Shown here piece after piece: positions 23,510 through 30,816 of a DNA stretch of 30,816 nucleotides. The notes under the pieces were generated by a model. The model was not told the origin of the DNA. It did not search any database and saw only the letters and a program-made list of their open reading frames with translations. The DNA lies in NCBI GenBank assembly GCA_904501675.1, contig CAJGCL010000007.1, positions 1 through 30,816 of the forward strand. The letters run 5' to 3'. A program made the position numbers and the translations under genes. The DNA comes from Clostridiaceae bacterium. Lineage in GTDB: Bacteria > Bacillota > Clostridia > Oscillospirales > Acutalibacteraceae. Each line of letters opens with the position of its first letter. Position 1 is the first letter of the stretch.

Positions 23510-24569
23510 TTATATCTAATTCCTGCATACAGTATTTGCACACTAATTTACCACCCGTAGTTTCATGGAACAAGGGCGGAAGGTAGCCTTCTGTTGATGT
23601 TATACAATCAGCTTTATTGCATTTATGCTGATGTGTTGGCTCTTCCCATGACGGAGCAATATTTCTACCGGGTTTATTAGAAACTGTTTTTATAAGAGAA
23701 ATAAGACACGCATCCGTAAAATATCCAAAAGCCCTAAAATACTTTGCTCGGGAGTCAGAATCAACACTCATATCAAGCTCCTCTCCCCTTGGAAAAGCGT
23801 GCATAATAAGAAGGTCAGGCTTTGCAACCATAAGCATTCTCTCATCAAGAGTAAAATTATGCTTTCTCGATTCATACATTATTTGGCTATCAAAAGATGC
23901 TTTTTCAACCTTTGTCATATATAAAACATCAAGCTGAGGAAGTATTTCAAAAAGATTATCAAAAACCACAAAAGGCTTTTCTCTTTTTTCCATAAGCGCA
24001 ACATAATCGTCGGACAATGGTTTTCCGTTCACAGAAATGAAATAGAATTCATTACCCTTGTAAAGATTAAGACATTGGAGAAAACCTTTAACCTGAGAAT
24101 TATTTGAAAAATCTCCTAAAAATCCAACCTTTAAATTAGATACATGTCTCTTTTCCATCCAAACTGTAGAAATATCTGCAAGCGTCCTTACCGGATATGC
24201 TCTTTCACCATCGCCGGCATTTATAACAGGCACAGTAGCATAGAGAGAAGCAGCTCGTGCAGCACCCTTCTTCGGATGACTCAACACAATCACATCACCA
24301 ATTGCGGACATTTCCATAACCTGATCTTTAAGAGATACACCATCTGCATATTTGTAATTAATTGCCGCACCTCCTGTACGGGCAGCAACAGCTGCAAATG
24401 CAGCCTGAGCAAATTGATTTTCTTCAAAAAAAGCGTTTACAACAGTTTTACCTTTCATCTCATTTGCGTAAACACTGCTATTTTCTTTAACAAACGAGAA
24501 CTGGTTAAGAGTTTCTCTCAATTCCTCTCTTGTAAAATCTGTAATATCAATAAATCTCTTCATTGCCAT
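23502..24569 (-). CDS. Degenerate aspartate-carbamoyltransferase-like protein fused to a PyrI-type zinc domain
   Basis: 355 residues from ATG 24569 (GGAGGTGA 7 nt ahead). The overall PyrB frame is clear: FFEENQFAQAAFAA (47-60), SHPKKGAARAAS, VPVINAGDG (113-121), GFLGDFSNNS, LYMTKVEK, MHAFPRGEELDMSVDSD. The key residues are lost relative to E. coli PyrB: the STRT carbamoyl-phosphate loop reads NQFA (51-54), Arg105 is S97, His134 is Y125, Gln137 is R128, Arg167 is S158, Arg229 is K220, Gln231 is E222. The tail 312-352 holds C317-x4-C322-x21-C344-x2-C347 with the CKYC motif of the PyrI zinc domain. It is therefore probably not an active ATCase. It heads the run leading to znuABC and mreBCD. The function is unknown. 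Confidence 0.88.
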   Translation of the reverse strand: MAMKRFIDITDFTREELRETLNQFSFVKENSSVYANEMKGKTVVNAFFEENQFAQAAFAAVAARTGGAAINYKYADGVSLKDQVMEMSAIGDVIVLSHPKKGAARAASLYATVPVINAGDGERAYPVRTLADISTVWMEKRHVSNLKVGFLGDFSNNSQVKGFLQCLNLYKGNEFYFISVNGKPLSDDYVALMEKREKPFVVFDNLFEILPQLDVLYMTKVEKASFDSQIMYESRKHNFTLDERMLMVAKPDLLIMHAFPRGEELDMSVDSDSRAKYFRAFGYFTDACLISLIKTVSNKPGRNIAPSWEEPTHQHKCNKADCITSTEGYLPPLFHETTGGKLVCKYCMQELDINE

Positions 24570-24632
24570 ACGGCTCACCTCCGAAGAAAATAACAAAAAC
24601 AAAATCCAGCGACACCTATCCATAATCGCTTA

Positions 24633-24641
24633 ATTATAACA
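24633..24641 (-). promoter_or_regulatory. Extended minus-10 promoter of the ATCase-like gene and long operon
   Basis: TATAAT (24638-24633) with TGT directly upstream forms an extended minus-10. The minus-35 region is only AT-rich. It lies about 65 bp ahead of the ATG and is the only good promoter seen before the eleven-gene run. Confidence 0.6.
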
Positions 24642-24712
24642 TACAATATATACAAAAATAAATACCTTATTTAAAATTTAACTATATTTTAAAAAAAAAT
24701 TAACAAAAGAAA

Positions 24713-24743
24713 AAACCGCCGTTCTCAAAGAGAATGGCGGTTT
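24713..24743 (-). terminator. Terminator of the ferredoxin gene
   Basis: A 14-nt stem (24713-24726 with 24730-24743, one mismatch) with a 3-nt loop, followed on the minus strand by TTTTTTCTTTT. It separates the ferredoxin gene from the ATCase-like operon. Confidence 0.88.
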
Positions 24744-24764
24744 AATCTTAATTAATAATCTTAA

Positions 24765-24935
24765 TTATTCAGCAACAGGAGCTTCTACAGGACAATCACC
24801 TGCACATGCACCACAATCGATGCACTTGTCAGCGTCGATTACATAGATGCCGTCGCCTTCTGAGATTGCTTCAACAGGGCAGCTTGCTGCACATGCACCA
24901 CAAGAGATGCAAGCGTCTGTAATTTTGTATGCCAT
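24765..24935 (-). CDS. 2x[4Fe-4S] clostridial-type ferredoxin
   Basis: 56-residue bacterial ferredoxin, the classic clostridial size. Two pseudo-symmetric cluster motifs CxxCxxCxxxCP are complete: C9, C12, C15, C19 and C38, C41, C44, C48. It serves as a low-potential electron carrier for anaerobic metabolism. GGGAGG lies 9 nt ahead of the ATG. It is monocistronic, with its own promoter, a 5'-end hairpin and a terminator. Confidence 0.97.
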   Translation of the reverse strand: MAYKITDACISCGACAASCPVEAISEGDGIYVIDADKCIDCGACAGDCPVEAPVAE

Positions 24936-24961
24936 TTACATTTACCTCCCTTACATTTGAA

Positions 24962-25001
24962 GATAGGGTAAAGTGCAAAGAACTTTGCACCTTGCTCTAT
25001 C
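24962..25001 (-). promoter_or_regulatory. Stable hairpin at the 5' end of the ferredoxin mRNA
   Basis: A 19-nt near-perfect stem (24962-24980 with 24983-25001, three G-U type positions) contains the perfect palindrome GTGCAAAG-AA-CTTTGCAC. The upstream minus-10 at 25009-25004 places transcription start at or next to the hairpin base. No T run follows in the ferredoxin direction, so it is not a terminator. Confidence 0.75.
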
Positions 25002-25003
25002 AC

Positions 25004-25031
25004 ATTGTAACATAATTTTTTCAGAAATCAA
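25004..25031 (-). promoter_or_regulatory. Promoter of the ferredoxin gene
   Basis: Minus strand TTGATT (25031-25026), 16-bp spacer, TACAAT (25009-25004), with extended minus-10 TGT. It lies in the gap after ricT. Confidence 0.75.
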
Positions 25032-25058
25032 TAGAAATTTATAAATTGTATCTATTAT

Positions 25059-25898
25059 TTATTCTTCGTCATCTTCCTCTAACTTGGCTTTTCTGATAAG
25101 TTTCACATCGCGCCTGTTATATTCCGCAGGCAATGCTTCAGGACGCCTTTCAAGAGAAATCTTCAGTTTACCTGTAAGAAGATTGCTTTCAGTAACTGTA
25201 CCCCTACCCTCTCTTGTATCTACCAAAGAGCCTACGCGAGGAGTTATTTTATTAAGATACTCATATGAATCCTGCTCATACTTAAGGCAACAAAGCAGTC
25301 GACCGCAAGTACCACTAATTTTTGTAGGGTTAAGGGATAGGCCTTGTTCTTTTGCCATTTTAATTGAAACAGGGTGGAAATCGTCTAAAAACTGTGAACA
25401 ACAGAAAGGTCTGCCACAAATACCGAGGCCTCCAAGCATTTTGGAAACGTCGCGCACACCAATCTGACGCATTTCAATACGTGTTCTGTATTGAGCTGCA
25501 AGAATTTTTACAAGCTCTCTGAAATCTACTCTGTCGTCTGATGTGAAATAGAAAAGCATCTTGCTGCCGTCAAAGGTGCATTCCACCTCAACAAGCTTCA
25601 TATCAAGACCTAATTCAACAACCTTTTTATCACAGAAAGCAAATGCTTCTGCTTCTGTTTTACGGTTCATCTCAACAGTCTTCATATCATCAGCATTAGC
25701 AGCTCTTATTACCTTTTTGAGAGGATGAATAATTTCATCGTCGTTTACTGTGTGGTTAGGAACTACCGCCTCACCGCATTCAATACCGCGGACTGTTTCC
25801 ACAATAACATTTGAGCCTTTTGAAAACTCTTTTCCATCAGGGTCAAAATAATATATTTTGCCGCCCTCTTTAAAGCGGACACCTAAAACTTCTGCCAT
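25059..25898 (-). CDS. ricT: PSP1-domain regulatory protein RicT (YaaT)
   Basis: 279 residues. YaaT/RicT-family protein which, in Bacillus subtilis, forms the Fe-S-carrying Ric complex with YlbF and YmcA that adjusts RNase Y activity and affects development. The PSP1 core is clear: GLGICGRPFCC (C161, C166, C167) and GTCGRLLCC (C198, C203, C204) supply the cysteines linked to the cluster. I chose ATG 25898 because GGAGA precedes it; an upstream in-frame start would lie over the end of holB. It follows holB as in Bacillus, 23 bp apart. Confidence 0.93.
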   Translation of the reverse strand: MAEVLGVRFKEGGKIYYFDPDGKEFSKGSNVIVETVRGIECGEAVVPNHTVNDDEIIHPLKKVIRAANADDMKTVEMNRKTEAEAFAFCDKKVVELGLDMKLVEVECTFDGSKMLFYFTSDDRVDFRELVKILAAQYRTRIEMRQIGVRDVSKMLGGLGICGRPFCCSQFLDDFHPVSIKMAKEQGLSLNPTKISGTCGRLLCCLKYEQDSYEYLNKITPRVGSLVDTREGRGTVTESNLLTGKLKISLERRPEALPAEYNRRDVKLIRKAKLEEDDEE

Positions 25899-25921
25899 AT
25901 TTCGTCTCCTACAACGCTGAA

Positions 25922-26776
25922 TCACAGTCTTGCACAAAGCACAGCTGTAAGTAGCGTATAATTTGGGTTGTTTTCAAGTGATTGGTAAATTGCAGAAACT
26001 GCATCATACATATCAAGAAGTTTCTTTAATGTATTTTTATCAGAAAGCGCCTGACTATACTCAACCATATCAGCAATCAAAGCCTTACCCTGAGATTTTA
26101 ATGCAATTGCATCACGCAAAACACCTATAAATAAAGACAATACTTCTGCAGTAAGGTTTTTGTTTCCATCAAGAGAAGCTGTTGCCTTGATTTTATCAAA
26201 TTCATATGATGATGAAACTGCCAAAGAAAGATTTTTCACTATCTCATTTGCTTTTTCGCTGTACTCTGTATCCTCTGTTTTTCCGAGCCTTAACCTGACA
26301 ACTCGTGAAAGAACGGTGCCTATTACGGCATTGGCATTCTGAGAAGTAAGCACGAAGGCAGTATAGCGAGGTGGCTCTTCAAGAATCTTAAGTAAAAGAT
26401 TCTGACACTCCTCATTCATATTATGAATTTCTGATAATATATACACCTTTTTTTCCGCATCGTTAGGTGTGAGATAAGCATCTGACACAACCTTTTTAAT
26501 ATCTGCCTTAACGAAGGATTTTTTATCCTCAGGCTTTGCAACGGTAATAATATCGGGGTGTATATTTTCATCTGCCTTACGGCAATTTTCGCAAGCGCCA
26601 CAAGGAGTACGCTCCTGATTGGAGCACACAATCATTTTTGCGGCAAGGCGGGCAAGCTGAGCTCGCTGAAGTTCACCGGAACCGTCTATAAGAACAGCAT
26701 GAGGACATCTTCCGTCAGCAAAAAAGCTATCAAGCGCCGCAAGAACATTCTCGGGGATATTCACATAATCACTCAT
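25922..26776 (-). CDS. holB: DNA polymerase III delta' subunit
   Basis: 284 residues. AAA+ clamp-loader subunit: a degenerate P-loop region (LIDGSGELQRAQLA, no GKT, as in delta'), zinc module C54-P-x-G-A-C-E-N-C-type with cysteines CSNQERTPCGACENC, Walker-B-like KVYILSEIHNMN, sensor LLLKILEEPP and a sensor-1 region (TSQNANAVIGTVLSR). The C-terminal domain is shorter than in many delta' proteins. Only a weak ribosome site (AAAAGAT) precedes the ATG; the 39-bp gap after queG carries a small inverted repeat AAGTTA-ATA-TAACTT (26792-26806). Confidence 0.9.
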   Translation of the reverse strand: MSDYVNIPENVLAALDSFFADGRCPHAVLIDGSGELQRAQLARLAAKMIVCSNQERTPCGACENCRKADENIHPDIITVAKPEDKKSFVKADIKKVVSDAYLTPNDAEKKVYILSEIHNMNEECQNLLLKILEEPPRYTAFVLTSQNANAVIGTVLSRVVRLRLGKTEDTEYSEKANEIVKNLSLAVSSSYEFDKIKATASLDGNKNLTAEVLSLFIGVLRDAIALKSQGKALIADMVEYSQALSDKNTLKKLLDMYDAVSAIYQSLENNPNYTLLTAVLCARL

Positions 26777-26815
26777 ATCTTTTTACAAGTCAAGTTAATA
26801 TAACTTACTTTTATA

Positions 26816-27619
26816 TTATAATTTATTTTCTTTGTCTTTACAACAATTTATTTCAAAGTTTCTTTCTATAACTGCCCTGCCGCGCCAGTTAAATGCTCGG
26901 TCCTCAATATTATCACCTTTAGTGAATCTGCTCTTTGCTGTTTCTGCAAATTCAACCACGGGAGTTATCTCAATATTTTTGTTCATAGGGCAAGCATTCT
27001 GACAAATATCGCAGCCCCATATACATCCATTTTTCTCAATGCATTTTCTTTCCTCTTGTGAAAGCTCACCTTTTTTCTGGGTGATGTGAGAAAGGCATTT
27101 AGAAGCATCAACTTTATATCCGCTTATCGCACCGAGAGGACACTTTTTCTCGCAGATACCGCAGCCAATACAAGTTCTGTCTTCAGGTACAGACGGATCA
27201 ATTTCTTTATCAGTTATTATTTCACCGATAAAACAAAAGCTGCCGTATTTTTCGTTTATAAGAAGTCCGTTTCTGCCTTTGACTCCTAAGCCACACATCA
27301 CAGCTGTATCAACTTCCCTTATCGGTGAGTTATCGCAAAAGCAGGAAAATTCGTTTTCGGGATAAAGGCGTTTAAGCTCTTTACATGCTTTTTCCAAGTA
27401 TCTATCTGCAATTACATGGTAATCAGCAGGCACAGCATACTTTGAAATATTTGAATTCTCATAAAAATCTTCTCCTAAAAAATAAGGAAAAAGATACATA
27501 ATAACACTTTTAGCGTTTTCAGGAATGCGACTTTGGGCTCTGCAGGGTATAAGCTCGCCAACCTTTGAAAATTCGCATACACCACAAGGAAGAATATCAC
27601 TTAAAGGTAAATTCATCAT
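26816..27619 (-). CDS. queG: QueG-type epoxyqueuosine reductase, short form
   Basis: 267 residues. Cobalamin and Fe-S enzyme of the QueG family, which reduces epoxyqueuosine to queuosine in tRNA. Seen: DNSPIREVDTAVMCGLGVKGRNGLLIN, matching the family's substrate/cofactor region, and two [4Fe-4S] motifs (C150, C153, C156, C160 and C199, C203, C206, C210). It lacks the C-terminal HEAT-repeat tRNA-binding part of the roughly 380-residue E. coli enzyme. The ATG overlaps the stop of the AEC-carrier gene (ATGA). The short form is common in Clostridia; activity on queuosine is inferred. Confidence 0.82.
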   Translation of the reverse strand: MMNLPLSDILPCGVCEFSKVGELIPCRAQSRIPENAKSVIMYLFPYFLGEDFYENSNISKYAVPADYHVIADRYLEKACKELKRLYPENEFSCFCDNSPIREVDTAVMCGLGVKGRNGLLINEKYGSFCFIGEIITDKEIDPSVPEDRTCIGCGICEKKCPLGAISGYKVDASKCLSHITQKKGELSQEERKCIEKNGCIWGCDICQNACPMNKNIEITPVVEFAETAKSRFTKGDNIEDRAFNWRGRAVIERNFEINCCKDKENKL

Positions 27620-28545
27620 AGCTTACTTAACGCAATCATAACAGGGATTGTTAAAACGGATAATGCAGAATCAAAGGAAACCACCTGAGAAGCAACGCCT
27701 GTATCCTTACCATATTTTGCTGCAAACATAGCAGTGTTATTAGCGCTTGGAACAGATGCAGAAATAATGCAGGCTGTTAACATAGTACCGGCAATGCCTG
27801 CCAGCTTAAAAACACCGAACATTATGAGCGGCATTACTACAAGCTTTAAAAGAGCAACCATATAATTTTCTTTAACCCTGAACATTGATTTTAGGTCTGT
27901 ATTTGCAATATATGTGCCAAAGAAAATCATAGCTACAGGAGTATTGAGATTTGAAATATGCCCAACTGCTGAATTAAGAGCATCAGGGATATTTATATCA
28001 AAAATAAAGAAAGGCAATCCAACAAGAACGGAAATTACGCCCGGATTCAAAATAAGCTTTTTGATTTCAAACTTTGCCTTGCCCTCACCCTTGGTCATAA
28101 GCCATACACCGTGAGTAAAACAAAGAATATTAAAAGCAACAACACCTGCGGAGCAATAGAACACACCTTCACTGCCAAGGAGCGCCTGACAGAGTGGTAG
28201 CGCCATATAGCCCATATTACCATAGCTTACAGCGTACTTATACACTACACTGTATTCACCGCATTTATTGAAAAATGGTAATGCAATAAGTATACCAACG
28301 GTGAGAGTACCTGTCATACATAAAAAGGCTATGAAAAATGAACCTGCAGTTTCAAGGCTGAACTCCATATTCATAAAGGATTGAACAATAACCGCCGGTG
28401 TTATTATATAAAACAACAGGTCGTTTGATTTTTTTGCAATATCCTGAGTAAAAATATGCAAACGGTCGGCTGCAAAGCCGACCGCAACAATCAAAAAGAG
28501 AACTAAAACCTGTTGCGCGGCTGTCATCATATTACTGAAAAACAT
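27616..28545 (-). CDS. AEC-family (auxin efflux carrier/malate permease type) transporter
   Basis: 309 residues, about ten transmembrane spans in the two-times-five inverted layout of the AEC family. Motifs: LLFYIITPAVIVQSF early, the NMGYMALPLCQALLG span near 120, and the late ASVPSANNTAMFAAKYG. Bacterial members move organic acids such as malate, or are uncharacterised; the substrate cannot be assigned. ATG 28545 is used because AGGAG is 6 nt ahead; the in-frame GTG upstream has no ribosome site. Confidence 0.88.
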   Translation of the reverse strand: MFFSNMMTAAQQVLVLFLIVAVGFAADRLHIFTQDIAKKSNDLLFYIITPAVIVQSFMNMEFSLETAGSFFIAFLCMTGTLTVGILIALPFFNKCGEYSVVYKYAVSYGNMGYMALPLCQALLGSEGVFYCSAGVVAFNILCFTHGVWLMTKGEGKAKFEIKKLILNPGVISVLVGLPFFIFDINIPDALNSAVGHISNLNTPVAMIFFGTYIANTDLKSMFRVKENYMVALLKLVVMPLIMFGVFKLAGIAGTMLTACIISASVPSANNTAMFAAKYGKDTGVASQVVSFDSALSVLTIPVMIALSKL

Positions 28546-28575
28546 TATTATCTCCTGCCACACAAAATGGGTATT

Positions 28576-30183
28576 TTATTTTTGTTGATTCTTTTTCATA
28601 TCAGCAAGGGAAATAGGCTTAAGGTCATCTGCGATCTCTTCTTCGACAATAGGAGCTTTTCTCAGACCGAAAAGACTCTTCTTGTCTTTTTTTGCCTTTT
28701 CTACATTAGCCTTTGGTGCCTGAACAGGTGATTCAATAACTACACTCTCTTCGGAAACCTCTGCACCGATTTCAGTTACTTCTTCGAAAGCATCTTCAAC
28801 CGGCTCTTCAACTGTTTCTTCAATAGCTTCTTCAGCTACCTCTTCAGTTTCTTCTTCAACTATTTCCTCAACAGCTTCTTCAACTTCTTCAGTTGCTTCC
28901 TCAACTATTTCTTCTGTTTCAGCTTCAACTGTATCTTCGATAATTTCTTCAACCACTTCAGCAGGCTCTTCGGCAATTGTTTCTTCAACTGCTTCTTCAA
29001 CAACCTCTTCACCAGCTTCTTCTGCAATTATTTCTGCATTATCAAAGAAATTATCCTCTTCAACTGTTTCTTCAATCGTTTCTTCAATAACTTCCTCATC
29101 AGGTTCTTCTACAGCTGCTGGAGCTTCTTCAAAGAACACAGGCTCTTCGATTTCTTCAACCTCTTCTGCTTCTTCAAAGAGTTCATATTCAGGCTCTTCA
29201 TCTACAACTTCCTCAACAACAGGCTTGCTGTGTTTTACAACTACATCCTCGTCGCTGGGAAGCTGAACCTCTGCAATTGTGCGGATGTTTTTGAGACCAT
29301 CCTTAAAGCCAACGCCCAAAGATGCTACAATGTATGAAAGCACAAAAAGAAGAATTGCAAGGTGAGCAAAATTGAACTCATAGCCCTCAACATATGGAAG
29401 ACCAACAACCGCACATACGAGGCGTGGTACTGTTACAAGGCCTGCAAAAAGTGCTGCAGAAAAACCGTAGCCGTAAATCCCCCACATACAATCTTCTGTA
29501 AAAACACCTGAAGAAATTCTTGCAAATGTAAGGAAGAAAAGCATCGCAAAAACAAGCATAAAGATTTCAAAAAGAAGCTCTGAAACCTTAATGAAGCTTA
29601 CTGCTGTCATAAGTCTTGAAATAAGCATTGTAATAGCCCAGCACAAAGGAGAAAGAGCAAGAAGCTTATATTCCTTGTAAGATGCTTTGCCGTTGAGATG
29701 GCTTACCGCAAAAATAAGTAAATAGAAAATGGCAAAAATTGCAAAAACGAACTCTAACACAAGGAAAGCTCCGCCATTCTGCTCAAGATTTGAGGAGAAT
29801 AGACTTTTAAACATTTCAAAGTTAAAACCGCCCTGAACCTGGGGCACTACCTTTTTTTCAATAACTAAAATATCCCATCCTAAGCCAACAACCATTATAA
29901 GAGAGCCTACGCCAAGAATTGGGTTCTTACCTGTAGGCAGCTTGGGCGAAGGAACCTCTTTACTAAGAAAGCTTAACGCCATAAATATAAGTGCAAAAAT
30001 AAAAATTGCACCATAAAGCACAGGGATAGTAACATCGTTACCATTATAAAAGCCATTTGTGTAATCAACAACTGCAAGGAGCTGATACACACGTGTTGGC
30101 AACGCTGTAAGCATTGCAGCAGCAAAAACAAAAATAAGATATTTCATTTTAACTGCACTCAAACTACCTTTAAGATTTTTCAT
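28576..30183 (-). CDS. Eight-span membrane protein with long glutamate-rich cytoplasmic tail
   Basis: 535 residues; family not recognised. Residues 1-295 hold about eight hydrophobic spans (14-36, 55-74, 88-108, 138-160, 172-195, 204-223, 234-260, 270-292). Residues about 322-485 are an acidic tract of irregular EEVVEEAVEET-type units, roughly half Glu/Asp, with no Lys or Arg across most of it. Then follows a short basic patch (AKKDKKSLFGLRK) and LKPISLADMKK at the end. The tail may be disordered or a long charged helix for binding basic partners or cations. It lies 26 bp after the citrate synthase gene and 30 bp before the AEC gene. Confidence 0.75.
   Translation of the reverse strand: MKNLKGSLSAVKMKYLIFVFAAAMLTALPTRVYQLLAVVDYTNGFYNGNDVTIPVLYGAIFIFALIFMALSFLSKEVPSPKLPTGKNPILGVGSLIMVVGLGWDILVIEKKVVPQVQGGFNFEMFKSLFSSNLEQNGGAFLVLEFVFAIFAIFYLLIFAVSHLNGKASYKEYKLLALSPLCWAITMLISRLMTAVSFIKVSELLFEIFMLVFAMLFFLTFARISSGVFTEDCMWGIYGYGFSAALFAGLVTVPRLVCAVVGLPYVEGYEFNFAHLAILLFVLSYIVASLGVGFKDGLKNIRTIAEVQLPSDEDVVVKHSKPVVEEVVDEEPEYELFEEAEEVEEIEEPVFFEEAPAAVEEPDEEVIEETIEETVEEDNFFDNAEIIAEEAGEEVVEEAVEETIAEEPAEVVEEIIEDTVEAETEEIVEEATEEVEEAVEEIVEEETEEVAEEAIEETVEEPVEDAFEEVTEIGAEVSEESVVIESPVQAPKANVEKAKKDKKSLFGLRKAPIVEEEIADDLKPISLADMKKNQQK
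28740..29220. repeat. Degenerate TTCTTCA-rich repeat encoding the polyglutamate tail
   Basis: About 480 bp of imperfect short repeats (CTTCTTCAAC, GTTTCTTC and variants on the plus strand) lie inside the eight-span protein gene. They are in frame and without stops. Such tracts commonly expand or contract. Confidence 0.7.
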
Positions 30184-30209
30184 AATTTCAACCCTTCCGA
30201 AACTGAAAA

Positions 30210-30816
30210 TTATCTTTCGTCAAGCGGCACATAAACCGCAGTATTCTTAAAGCCTGATATTCTCTCTTCAATAGGAACATATTCCTTTGGAACTGTAAGA
30301 TTCTTATATGCAGGGCGGATAACTCTGTTGCCTGAAATAAGCTCTTCAATGCGGTGAGCAGACCAACCTGCTACACGTGCAATGGCAAAAAGAGGAGTAT
30401 AAAGGTCCTCAGGAATACCGAGCATCTGATAAATAAGACCTGAATAAAGGTCAACGTTTGCACAGATTTTTTTGTTATTGTGTTTTTCTGTTGCAAAAAT
30501 TTCAGGAGTAAGCTTCTCAATAAGTTCAAGGGCACGGAAATCTGCACCGAAGCCTTTTTCATCTGCAAGCTTTTCTGCTTCACGCTTAAGAATTATCTGA
30601 CGAGGATCGCTAAGGGTATAAACTGCATGACCCATACCATAAACAAGACCTGTTTTATCGCCTGTTTCTCTGTTTATAAGCTTTCTGAGGAAGTCAGCAA
30701 CCTGACCTTCATCTGTAATATCAGAAACCTCTGCTTTAAGATAATTCATCATTTCTGCAACCTTAAGGTTAGCACCACCATGGCGAGGACCCTTAAGAGA
30801 GCCTATACCGGCAGAA
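30210..30816 (-). CDS. gltA: Citrate synthase (5' end cut by window edge)
   Basis: The C-terminal 202 residues are present; the frame is open at the right edge, where SAGIGSLKGPRHGGAN corresponds to the start of the conserved active-site part. Catalytic residues seen: His in GPRHGGAN, His in GMGHAVYTLSDPR and Asp in ANVDLYSGLIYQ. The short C-terminal tail after RIEELISGNRVIRPAY is family-typical. It condenses acetyl-CoA and oxaloacetate; a 2-methylcitrate synthase cannot be excluded from this part. It lies 26 bp before the glutamate-tailed membrane protein. Confidence 0.93.
   Translation of the reverse strand, partial: SAGIGSLKGPRHGGANLKVAEMMNYLKAEVSDITDEGQVADFLRKLINRETGDKTGLVYGMGHAVYTLSDPRQIILKREAEKLADEKGFGADFRALELIEKLTPEIFATEKHNNKKICANVDLYSGLIYQMLGIPEDLYTPLFAIARVAGWSAHRIEELISGNRVIRPAYKNLTVPKEYVPIEERISGFKNTAVYVPLDER

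Noticed and set aside
26816..27619. QueG gene as truncated by a frameshift
   Set aside because: The frame ends cleanly after complete Fe-S motifs, the following gap is only 39 bp, and short QueG-like proteins are usual in Clostridia.
30090..30103. CACACGTGTTGG as a parS-like site
   Set aside because: It shares only the CACGTG core with the TGTTTCACGTGAAACA consensus and lies within a coding region.

Overview
The window reads as chromosomal DNA of a low-GC, Gram-positive anaerobe, most likely a clostridial (Oscillospiraceae/Ruminococcaceae-like) gut or rumen bacterium. Grounds: strong sigma-A type promoters and AGGAGG ribosome sites, RicT/YaaT, a 2x[4Fe-4S] ferredoxin, an S-component thiamine transporter behind a TPP riboswitch, a dockerin-bearing secreted enzyme, and a domain-swapped GH3 glycosidase of the kind known from Ruminococcus and Butyrivibrio. 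The genus is inference. ParAB, holB-ricT and mreBCD are often found in the origin-proximal part of Firmicute chromosomes. No phage, transposon, CRISPR array or rRNA was seen.

Layout. 1-1.77 kb: parAB on the minus strand (parB runs off the left edge), with a repeat-bordered promoter. 1.8-4.6 kb, plus strand: tRNA-Thr(GGT) and a GH3 beta-glycosidase, each with its own promoter. 4.6-8.3 kb, minus strand: a dockerin-tailed LCAT-type lipase/acyltransferase, biotin protein ligase, and a secreted Asn/Thr-linker protein. 8.4-10.6 kb, plus strand: a SulP-like membrane protein overlapping a membrane-anchored ComEC-type metallo-beta-lactamase-fold hydrolase. 10.65-12.7 kb, minus strand: a two-gene unit of a zinc-ribbon/TPR membrane protein and a small membrane protein. 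12.76-13.6 kb: thiT with TPP riboswitch and terminator.

13.6-24.6 kb is one uninterrupted minus-strand run of eleven genes with overlaps or gaps of no more than about 35 bp. In transcription order: a degenerate aspartate-carbamoyltransferase-like protein with a PyrI-type zinc domain, a Cys-motif flavoprotein, a secreted four-PPC-domain protein, znuABC-type zinc/manganese uptake, mreBCD, PBP2 and MinD. Metal uptake and an unexplained three-gene head are thus joined to the rod-shape/elongation module. 24.7-30.8 kb, minus strand: citrate synthase (5' end missing), a polyglutamate-tailed membrane protein, an AEC-family carrier, a QueG-type reductase, holB, ricT and a separately promoted small ferredoxin.

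Most notable: the carbamoyltransferase-like protein has lost nearly every substrate-binding residue yet keeps an intact-looking zinc domain, and it heads the long run that includes the zinc transporter. Also notable are a MinD with no MinC beside it and no C-terminal membrane-targeting helix, the SulP-like/ComEC-like pair, and several RNA-level arrangements: birA directly behind a terminator, a ribosome site that read-through RNA could mask, and a 5'-terminal hairpin on the ferredoxin mRNA. All functions are inferred from recognisable motifs; no database search was possible.
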